From Thermoguttaceae bacterium (GTDB taxonomy: Bacteria > Planctomycetota > Planctomycetia > Pirellulales > Thermoguttaceae), in the NCBI GenBank assembly GCA_017559825.1, contig JAFYQR010000122.1:1-42409 (forward strand): a stretch of 42,409 bases of DNA. Direction: 5' to 3'. Position numbers and translations under genes: made by a program. Below are positions 36,925-42,409 of this stretch, in pieces (positions within the stretch are counted from its first letter, which is position 1; each line of letters starts with the position of its first letter). The notes under the pieces are model-generated. The model searched no databases. It was not told the origin of the DNA and saw only the letters and a list, made by a program, of their open reading frames with translations.

Positions 36925-37398
36925 TTAACGAATGCGCGGAGGCGTCGGCGCTGGAAATTCGAGCGCTTGTTCGAAAACGGAACGCGAAATCAAAATTTTT
37001 AACGGCGGACGGCGAGTCAGCGCGATCGCGACCGCGTCCGACGGACGAGCGTCGAGCAAAACGATTTTGCCGTTTTGATTGACGCGAATCTTGGCGTAAA
37101 AAACGCGTCCTTCGAGCCGGTCGATCACGACGTCGACGAAGGAGCCGCCGAGCGCCTCGACCGCTTGCGCGACGAGTTCGTGCGTCAGCGGACGCGCGCT
37201 CGGAACTCGTCGGCAGGCGCGGTCGATCGTCGTCGCTTCGAAGAGCCCGACCGTCAGCGGAAACTCGCGCGAACCGCGAAGTTCGCGGAAGAAAACGGTT
37301 TGCGTCGTCGAATATTCGCAGACGGCGACGCGAGACGGCGCGATTTCCAGCGTTTGCGAAAGTGTTTCGCGCCGACGGGGATCGTTAAAGTGGGGCAT
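36925..37398 (-). CDS. Bifunctional nuclease family protein (BFN/DUF151)
   Basis: 157 residues, the usual size for DUF151. The segments VFFRELRGSREFPLTVGLFEA, LTHELVAQAVEALGG, DVVIDRLEGRVFYAKIRV and LLDARPSDAVAIALTRRPPL form the family pattern (substrate strand, then D-x-RPSDA[VI]A[IL]A). Plant and bacterial relatives were reported to have RNase and DNase activity; the function in planctomycetes is unknown. It is on the minus strand between rho and the nucleotidyltransferase gene. Read on that strand, GAGGCGA lies just before the ATG (37396-37398). Confidence 0.85.
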   Translation of the reverse strand: MPHFNDPRRRETLSQTLEIAPSRVAVCEYSTTQTVFFRELRGSREFPLTVGLFEATTIDRACRRVPSARPLTHELVAQAVEALGGSFVDVVIDRLEGRVFYAKIRVNQNGKIVLLDARPSDAVAIALTRRPPLKILISRSVFEQALEFPAPTPPRIR

Positions 37399-37509
37399 CG
37401 GTTCGCCTCGTTGATTTTAGGAGGGCGTTGCGAAAACGTCGGGGCGTTTCGTCGAATCGACGGAACGCCGGAATAAACGTTAAAACAGGGGAAGTCGCCG
37501 CGTTTTCTC

Positions 37510-37539
37510 TGGACGCGAGCGGGTTTTCCTTATTATATT
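37510..37539 (+). promoter_or_regulatory. Possible promoter of the nucleotidyltransferase gene
   Basis: TGGACG (37510-37515), 18-bp spacer, TATATT (37534-37539), 90 bp before the ATG at 37629. Confidence 0.4.
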
Positions 37540-37628
37540 TAAGGCGATTTTGAGGCGCGAGCTCGAGTCGGCGCGATTTTTCAGCGTTGAAAAGGCGGTT
37601 CGCGAAGAAATACGGGGAGATTTTATCG

Positions 37629-38378
37629 ATGGAAAAAACGACGAAAAAAGCGGTGATTTTGGCGGCGGGCAAGGGAACGCGGATGAAGTCCGACCTGCCG
37701 AAAGTTCTCTTCCCGGTTTGCGGCAAGCCGATGATCGAGCGCGTTCTGGAAGCGTTGGAAGCGGCGGGCGTCGAAGAGTTTATCGTCGTCGTCGGCTACC
37801 GAGGCGATTTGGTTCGCGAAACGATCAAGCCGCGTCCGGGGCTCCGCTTCGCCGAACAAAAGGAGCTGCTCGGCACCGGACACGCGGTCATGTCGTGCCG
37901 CGAGGAGCTCGAAGGCTTCGACGGCCCAGTTTTCGTGATCGCCGGCGACAGCCCGATGTTGCAAAGCGAAACGGTCGCCCGCCTTTTCGACGAATACGAG
38001 AAGAGCGGCGGCGCGTCGTGCGCGATGGGAACGGTGATTAAGGAAAATCCGTTCGGCATGGGGCGTATTTTGCGCGACGAAAAGGGCGATTTCGTCGGAA
38101 TCGTCGAGGAGCGCGACGCGACGGACGAGCAGCGCAAGATTACCGAAATCAACATGAGCTACTATATTTTCAACGCGCCGGACTTGCTCGCGTCGCTTGG
38201 TTCGCTACGCGCCGACAACGCGCAGAAAGAGTATTACATCACCGACGTTCCGCGCGTCATGCTCGAAAACGGCAAGCGCATCCTTGCGCTGCCGATTTTG
38301 AAGGACGTCGAGCGGCTCGGCGTCAACACCGTCGACGATCTGCAAATCGTCGAGGACGCGATTCGAGCGGAGGCTTAA
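37629..38378 (+). CDS. NTP transferase, GlmU-type uridylyltransferase domain only
   Basis: 249 residues. The nucleotide-binding signature LAAGKGTRMKSDLPKVL is at 11-27, and the sugar-phosphate and metal sites follow: EQKELLGTGHAV, VFVIAGDSPML, IVEERDAT, EINMSYYIF, and NAQKEYYITDVPRVM. This is the fold and motif order of the N-terminal half of GlmU, which makes UDP-GlcNAc from GlcNAc-1-P and UTP. The left-handed beta-helix acetyltransferase half (about 200 residues) is absent, so the acetylation step must come from another protein, or the substrate differs. ATG 37629 is chosen after GGGGAG; TTG 37587 is in frame but unsupported. A terminator follows. Confidence 0.88.
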   Translation: MEKTTKKAVILAAGKGTRMKSDLPKVLFPVCGKPMIERVLEALEAAGVEEFIVVVGYRGDLVRETIKPRPGLRFAEQKELLGTGHAVMSCREELEGFDGPVFVIAGDSPMLQSETVARLFDEYEKSGGASCAMGTVIKENPFGMGRILRDEKGDFVGIVEERDATDEQRKITEINMSYYIFNAPDLLASLGSLRADNAQKEYYITDVPRVMLENGKRILALPILKDVERLGVNTVDDLQIVEDAIRAEA

Positions 38379-38413
38379 ACGGCGGTTTGGGACGATCGTA
38401 GCGAATAAAGCGG

Positions 38414-38444
38414 AAGCGACGCGGCTCGACGGGCCGCGTCGCTT
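38414..38444 (+). terminator. Terminator hairpin after the nucleotidyltransferase gene
   Basis: A perfect 12-bp stem (38414-38425 with 38433-38444), loop TCGACGG, then TGGCGTTTCTTG. Confidence 0.7.
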
Positions 38445-38883
38445 TGGCGTTTCTTGCTGCGAACAACGAGAAAAATTGGAAAATTCGGAATTTTCGTCAA
38501 CTCGACGGGGCTCGAGAACCGAAAATAACGACAAAAGCGAAACGTCGGGAGAGCGCGGCGCGTTCGGCAATTTTTGCGTCGAGCGTCGAGGAAAAAACGA
38601 CGTTTTTCTTCAAAAACGACAAAATCGTTGCAGAAGCGAACGACGAAACGCCGATAAACTTTCCGGAAGATATTCCGGAGACGCGGACGTCGAGGAGCGG
38701 TTCGCGTCGTTAAAACGGTTAATATCGGTTTATTTATCGACGAAACAACAACGCTTCGAGCGGCCGCGAGCGCGTCTCGACCGAGACGGGGAGCGGACGT
38801 TCCCGACGACGAGCCCGAAAGAGGCGCGCGGCGGCTTCGGCGGCGACAAGCGCAAACGTTTCATATCAAGGAGGAGACGCGCG
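38445..38883. other. Noncoding stretch before the small lipoprotein
   Basis: Open frames here have no ribosome sites and their translations are not protein-like. A promoter for the gene at 38884 is presumably here but I cannot place it. The last 15 bases hold its strong AAGGAGGAG ribosome site. Confidence 0.45.
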
Positions 38884-39102
38884 ATGCGTAAAATGTTACT
38901 GACGCTGGTCTGCGGAGCGATGTTGATTAGCTCCGTCGGTTGCGTGTTGCCCGGTTATTCCGGCGACCCGGCCAAACGCACTCAACAACTTTACAACACT
39001 TCGGAAGACCTCCGGCAAGCCGAAGACACGTGGGAACGCGTTTGGATGATGGATCAACCGAGCCACATGACGCCCTACCGCACGCACGGCGGGATTACCT
39101 GA
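38884..39102 (+). CDS. Small conserved planctomycete lipoprotein
   Basis: 72 residues. Lipobox SSVGC places Cys20 as the lipid-bearing residue. The mature peptide starts VLPGYSGDPAKRTQQL and ends in DQPSHMTPYRTHGGIT. I recall this ending from short proteins of many planctomycetes, always of unknown function. AAGGAGGAG lies 9 nt before the ATG, so the start is secure. Anchored facing the periplasm. Too small for a catalytic role; a structural or regulatory part of the envelope is a guess. Confidence 0.8.
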   Translation: MRKMLLTLVCGAMLISSVGCVLPGYSGDPAKRTQQLYNTSEDLRQAEDTWERVWMMDQPSHMTPYRTHGGIT

Positions 39103-39198
39103 TAACGAAGCGCCGTGTCGCGCCGTTTGACGAAAACGGACGCGACGGGGAGAGCGTCGCGATCGGCGAGCGGTTTCGTCGGTCGAGCGCGTTTCTTG

Positions 39199-39230
39199 AA
39201 AACGTCCGTTGTTCGCAACGGGCGTTTTTT
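39199..39230 (+). terminator. Intrinsic terminator of the small lipoprotein gene
   Basis: A 13-bp stem (39199-39211 with 39216-39228, one G-T pair) capped by TTCG, then T-run. The gap 39231-39416 shows nothing else. Confidence 0.88.
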
Positions 39231-39416
39231 CGTTTCTTGACGGTGGAAAAGGTAGGAAGAAAAAGGGGAAGCGGCGGTCGCGGCGCGTTAAAATCGGCGA
39301 AGCAGGCGGAAACGGTCGCGGCGAGCGGAACGAAGTCGGCGCGAAACGACCGCGGCGGAGGCGTTAAAGTCGACGGGAAACGCCGCGCTTAACGTCGAGC
39401 GAGGCGTTCGGGACGT

Positions 39417-39453
39417 AAAAAACGCGTTCGACGGGGAAACGTCGAACGCGTTT
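39417..39453 (-). terminator. Intrinsic terminator of pyrB-pyrC
   Basis: A perfect 14-bp stem (39420-39433 with 39440-39453), 6-nt loop. On the minus strand it is followed by six T (complement of 39417-39422), 110 bp past the pyrC stop. Confidence 0.85.
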
Positions 39454-39564
39454 AAGAGGAATTTAACGGCGCGTCGGTTGAACGCTTGATTAAAGGAAAA
39501 GCGTCGTCGACGCAAAAAAAAAGCGGCGACTTAGGCGACGCGGCGACCGAACGAAACGCGACGG

Positions 39565-40857
39565 TTAGCGGCGGTCGAAGCGGATTTCGCCGGCGACGAT
39601 CGTCGCGACGGCGCGGCCCTTCATGCGGCGGCCCAAATACGGCGAGTTCTTGCTCTTCGAGTTCATCTCCGATTCGACGAAGTCCCATTCGAGCGTCGGG
39701 TCGATCACAACGACGTCCGCGTCTGCGCCGACTTCGAGCGTTCCCTTCGGAATCCCGAGAATCCGCGCCGGATTGAGCGACATTTTCTCAATCAACCGCG
39801 GCCAAGTCAACAAGCCGGAATCGACGAGCGTTTCGATCGCCAACGGAAGCGCCGACTCGAGCCCGACGATTCCAAACGGAGCGATGTTGATTTCGCGGTC
39901 TTTTTTCTCCGGAGCGTGCGGCGCGTGGTCGGTCGCGATCGCGTCGATCGTTCCGTCGACCAAACCGGCGACGCAAGCGTCGACGTGTTCGCGGCCGCGC
40001 AACGGCGGATTCATCTTGAAATTCGACTCGAACGAACGGAGCTCCTCGTCCGTCAGCGTCAAATGGTGCGGGGCGACTTCGGCGGTAACGCGGACGCCGC
40101 GCGCTTTCGCTCGACGAACCGCCGCGACGGCGCCCTTCGTCGAAATGTGCATGACGTGCAGACGAGCGCCGACGCTTTCGGCCAACGCCAAGTCGCGGGT
40201 AACCATCACGTCCTCCGCTTCCGCCGGAATCCCGCGCAAACCGAGAACGGTCGAGACGAGCCCTTCGTGCATGACGCCGCCCTTGGCCAAGGGCGCCGAT
40301 TCCTCGTGGCAAAGAACCGGCTTGTCGAACATGAGGCAATATTCGAGCGCGCGGCGCATCAGCTCCGAATCTTCGATTCCCGAGCCGTCGTCGCTGCAGG
40401 CGACCGCGCCGCTTTCGAAGAGAATCCCGAGTTCGGCGAGCTCTTCGCCTTTGCGGCCCTTGCTAATGCAGCACATCGGGTAAACGTTGCAATGGCGAGC
40501 GCGTTCGGCGAGTTCGCGAATGAGCGCGACCGTCGCCGGGGAGTCGATCGGCGGGTTCGTGTTCGGCGGGCAAGCGATCGACGTAAAACCGCCGGAGAGC
40601 GCGGCGAGCGTTCCGGTCGCGATCGTTTCCGCGTCTTCGCCCCCCGGCTCGCGGAGGTGAACGTGCATGTCGATCAACCCCGGCGCGACGATTTTGTCGG
40701 TCGCGTCGATTTTGACGGCGTTTTCGGGGAGTTGCGCGGCGGCGTCGGCGCCGAGGGCGGCGATTTTGCCGTCGACGATCAGGAGGTCGGCGACTTGGTC
40801 GAGGTTTTGCGCCGGGTCGACGACGCGTCCGTTTTGAATAAAGAGAGCGTTGCTCAT
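39565..40857 (-). CDS. pyrC: Dihydroorotase (class I)
   Basis: 430 residues. It cyclises carbamoyl-aspartate to dihydroorotate, third step of pyrimidine synthesis. Metal-binding motifs: DMHVHLREPG (His65, His67), DDGSGIED (Asp in place of carboxylated Lys, as in class I), LCHEESAP, LHVMHIST and ATDHAPH. The Cys-Asn-Pro-rich turn GFTSIACPPNTNPPID is typical. The start ATG (40855-40857) is 44 bp past the pyrB stop; the longer in-frame reading upstream overlaps pyrB and lacks a start signal. Its ribosome site (GAGACAAC) is weak. It is translated from the pyrB message. Confidence 0.97.
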   Translation of the reverse strand: MSNALFIQNGRVVDPAQNLDQVADLLIVDGKIAALGADAAAQLPENAVKIDATDKIVAPGLIDMHVHLREPGGEDAETIATGTLAALSGGFTSIACPPNTNPPIDSPATVALIRELAERARHCNVYPMCCISKGRKGEELAELGILFESGAVACSDDGSGIEDSELMRRALEYCLMFDKPVLCHEESAPLAKGGVMHEGLVSTVLGLRGIPAEAEDVMVTRDLALAESVGARLHVMHISTKGAVAAVRRAKARGVRVTAEVAPHHLTLTDEELRSFESNFKMNPPLRGREHVDACVAGLVDGTIDAIATDHAPHAPEKKDREINIAPFGIVGLESALPLAIETLVDSGLLTWPRLIEKMSLNPARILGIPKGTLEVGADADVVVIDPTLEWDFVESEMNSKSKNSPYLGRRMKGRAVATIVAGEIRFDRR

Positions 40858-40901
40858 TGTTGTCTCGATTTCTTGTTGGCGTTCGTTAATTCGGCGAGGG
40901 A

Positions 40902-41885
40902 TCAAGAGCGGCGTTCCGCGACGGCGGTCAGCGTCGCCCAAAGCGCGGCCATTCGCACCGCGACGCCGTTCGTTACTTGGTCGAGAATCGCGGAGTGCGG
41001 GCCGTCGGCGACGTCAGGAGTGATTTCGACGCCGCGATTGATCGGGCCCGGCGCGAGAACGAGGACGTCGTCTTTGCAGCGGGCGAGGCGGTCGGCGTTC
41101 ATCGCGTACAGGTGGGCGTACTCCGGAATCGACGGGAACGGACGGACGACTTGCCGCTCGAACTGGACGCGCAGGAGGTTGAAAACGTCGACGCGAGGCA
41201 AGATCGCGTCGAGCGAATACGAGTATTCGACGCCGAGTTCGGCCCAATGCGGCGAAACGAGAGTCGACGGGCCGCAAACGATCGGTTTCGCCCCGAGTTT
41301 TTTCAGCGCGAAGACGTTCGAGCGAGCGACGCGGCTGTGCGCTATGTCGCCGACGATCGCGACCGTTTTCCCTTCAAGCGAGCCGAGGCGTTGGCGCATC
41401 GTCAAAATATCGAGGAGCCCTTGCGTCGGGTGCTCGTGCGCGCCGTCGCCGGCGTTGACGATCGCGCAGTTTTCGAGGTTTTGCGCCAAAAGTCGCGGCG
41501 CGCCGGGGCAAACGTGGCGAACGACGACCGCGTCGACGCCCATCGCTTGGATGTTTTTGGCGGTGTCGATCAGCGTTTCGCCCTTCGAGAGGCTGCTCGT
41601 CGCGGCGGAAAACTCGATGACGTCGGCGCCGAGGCGGCGTCCGGCGAGCCCGAAACTGACGCGAGTGCGCGTCGAGTTTTCGAAGAAAAGATTGACGATC
41701 GCTTTGCCGGTCAACAGCGCGATTTTGCGTTGGTTTTCCGGATTGTCGAGAACGTCCTTGCGGAAACGGTCGGCCAAATCGAGCAAGATCGTCAGTTCTT
41801 CGACGCTAAGGTCTTCGAGACCGAGGAGATGCGGACGCGTCCAGCCGGAAGGAACCGGCCCCCAATTTTCTTTTGTGTAAAGCAT
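40902..41885 (-). CDS. pyrB: Aspartate carbamoyltransferase catalytic subunit
   Basis: 327 residues, standard length. It makes carbamoyl-aspartate from carbamoyl phosphate and aspartate in the cytosol. The carbamoyl phosphate loop STRTR is at residues 71-75 ([12 protein letters not shown]); [12 protein letters not shown] supplies the Ser/Lys loop from the neighbouring subunit; HPTQGLLD and [13 protein letters not shown] are further signatures, and [12 protein letters not shown] is typical of the bacterial class associated with dihydroorotase. No pyrI regulatory subunit is near. The start codon ATG 41883-41885 (minus strand) follows AAAGGAAA/GAGAA. First gene of the pyrB-pyrC unit. Confidence 0.97.
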   Translation of the reverse strand: MLYTKENWGPVPSGWTRPHLLGLEDLSVEELTILLDLADRFRKDVLDNPENQRKIALLTGKAIVNLFFENSTRTRVSFGLAGRRLGADVIEFSAATSSLSKGETLIDTAKNIQAMGVDAVVVRHVCPGAPRLLAQNLENCAIVNAGDGAHEHPTQGLLDILTMRQRLGSLEGKTVAIVGDIAHSRVARSNVFALKKLGAKPIVCGPSTLVSPHWAELGVEYSYSLDAILPRVDVFNLLRVQFERQVVRPFPSIPEYAHLYAMNADRLARCKDDVLVLAPGPINRGVEITPDVADGPHSAILDQVTNGVAVRMAALWATLTAVAERRS

Positions 41886-42054
41886 TTCTCGACGTTTCCT
41901 TTTTTGACGTTTCCTTGGAGCGAACGACCGTCGCCAAACGGCGCGGAGCGGGGACGCGTTTTGAGCCGAACGTCGCGGCGAGACGGCGTCGACGGAGAAA
42001 AGTCGGCGGACGGCGGCTCGCGAGACGACGCTTGCGGACGAAAACGCGTCGTTA

Positions 42055-42084
42055 ATATTTTGCCAAAATTTTCGAAGACGTCAA
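42055..42084 (-). promoter_or_regulatory. Possible promoter of pyrB-pyrC
   Basis: On the minus strand TTGACG (42084-42079) is followed after 17-19 bp by AT-rich AAAATATTAA, a weak -10. The rest of 41886-42125 holds nothing I can identify. Confidence 0.35.
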
Positions 42085-42125
42085 AGGGGAACGACGATTT
42101 TGCGGCGAATTGCGTTCTTTTTTTA

Positions 42126-42158
42126 AGAAAAAAGCCGCCTTTATAAGAAAGACGGCTT
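42126..42158 (-). terminator. Terminator of the right-edge repeat gene
   Basis: Stem AAGCCG/CGGCTT (42132-42137, 42153-42158), one mismatch, then CTTT/AAAG (42139-42142, 42148-42151). On the minus strand it is followed by TTTTTTC, and it lies about 30 bp past the stop of the minus-strand gene. Confidence 0.7.
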
Positions 42159-42189
42159 GGGGTATAAGCGGAGCTAATTTCGGCGACAA

Positions 42190-42409
42190 TTAACGCGCCG
42201 CCGCCGGGGCGTTTTCCGTCGCCGGAGCGGCTTCTTCGAGCGGGGCGTTTTCCGTCGTCTGAGCGGCTTCTTCGAGCGGGGCGTTTTCCGTCGCCGGAGC
42301 GGCTTCTTCGAGCGGGGCGTTTTCCGTCGCCGGAGCGGCTTCTTCGAGCGGGGCGTTTTCCGTCGTCTGAGCGGCTTCTTCGAGCGGGGCGTTTTCCGTC
42401 GCCGGAGCG
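42190..42409 (-). CDS. C-terminal end of a protein of 12-residue tandem repeats (5' end outside window)
   Basis: The minus strand is open from the right edge to a TAA at 42192-42190, about 72 codons. It reads as perfect 12-residue units APLEEAAPATEN or APLEEAAQTTEN, five complete plus a partial one, then APAAAR and stop. No start codon is in view. The composition (Ala, Glu, Pro, Thr, no aromatics) suggests an extended, disordered, probably extracytoplasmic tail. The codon bias matches the genome. The domain upstream is unknown; a terminator follows. Confidence 0.8.
   Translation of the reverse strand, partial: APATENAPLEEAAQTTENAPLEEAAPATENAPLEEAAPATENAPLEEAAQTTENAPLEEAAPATENAPAAAR
42211..42409 (-). 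repeat. 36-bp tandem repeat, at least 5.5 copies, extends beyond the window
   Basis: The period is exactly 36 bp (copies mark at 42211, 42247, 42283, 42319, 42355, 42391). Units differ only at the four bases that switch Pro-Ala to Gln-Thr. Order from 42211: PA, QT, PA, PA, QT, PA. Confidence 0.95.

Noticed and set aside
38444-38713. 89-codon open frame between the nucleotidyltransferase and the small lipoprotein
   Set aside because: Its TTG start lies at the edge of the terminator hairpin, there is no ribosome site, and the translation shows no protein-like pattern.
39623-40483. Plus-strand open frame of 286 codons opposite pyrC
   Set aside because: A shadow of pyrC: Ser/Arg-rich, no ribosome site, and the minus-strand protein carries all dihydroorotase motifs.
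42211-42409. CRISPR array (regular repeats at the right edge)
   Set aside because: The 36-bp units are directly adjacent with no unique spacers and keep an open frame; they are coding tandem repeats.

Overview
The window looks like chromosomal DNA of a planctomycete. The evidence is a DUF1559 prepilin-like protein followed by a small lipoprotein, a short lipoprotein with the ending MTPYRTHGG that I recall from planctomycete genomes, a giant GspK/Verru_Chthon-like protein, and a split glycine decarboxylase. The codon style (NCG codons for Ser, Pro, Thr and Ala) together with the secreted repeat proteins resembles uncultivated gut or rumen Thermoguttaceae/Pirellulales. That placement is inference. 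No phage, insertion sequence, CRISPR array or rRNA is visible.

Layout. 1-6622: end of a giant secreted protein with DxDxDG calcium-loop-like motifs, cut by the left edge. 7059-9589: a flavodoxin-fold quinone reductase, tRNA-Phe(GAA) with its own promoter and terminator, and a GNAT protein. 9812-13036: a YhaM-type OB-HD nuclease, then hslV-hslU with an enlarged HslU I-domain. 13503-15487: two paralogous Sel1-repeat lipoproteins with recent tandem micro-duplications, bracketed by two nearly identical terminator hairpins. 15807-19241: a large secreted pentapeptide-like protein built from about nine copies of a module. 19536-22884: an exported lactonase, a small membrane protein, and an unknown gene that appears frameshifted. 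23245-24768: DUF1559 pseudopilin-like protein plus lipoprotein. 25093-27958: gcvPA-gcvPB behind a structured leader. 28133-29042: a HAD phosphatase flanked by broken copies of its own 5' and 3' ends. 29390-34630: trkA, a TPR lipoprotein, recG. 34916-36771: rho, with a long leader carrying a possible attenuator and an Asn/Tyr/Gly-rich N-terminal extension. 36925-39102: a bifunctional-nuclease-family protein (minus strand), a stand-alone GlmU-type nucleotidyltransferase and a small lipoprotein. 39565-41885: pyrB-pyrC on the minus strand. 42190-42409: the C-terminal end of a minus-strand gene made of 12-residue tandem repeats, cut by the right edge.

Most transcription units are short and begin at readable sigma-70-like promoters (TTGAC/TTGNN, 16-17 bp, TATAAT-like), and many end at strong hairpins with T-runs. 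Housekeeping functions (proteolysis, recombination, termination, pyrimidine synthesis, glycine catabolism, K+ uptake) alternate with lineage-specific secreted and lipid-anchored proteins. The most unusual features are the nine-module secreted protein, the low-complexity Rho N-terminus with its leader, the HAD gene nested between fragments of itself, and the repeat protein at the right edge.
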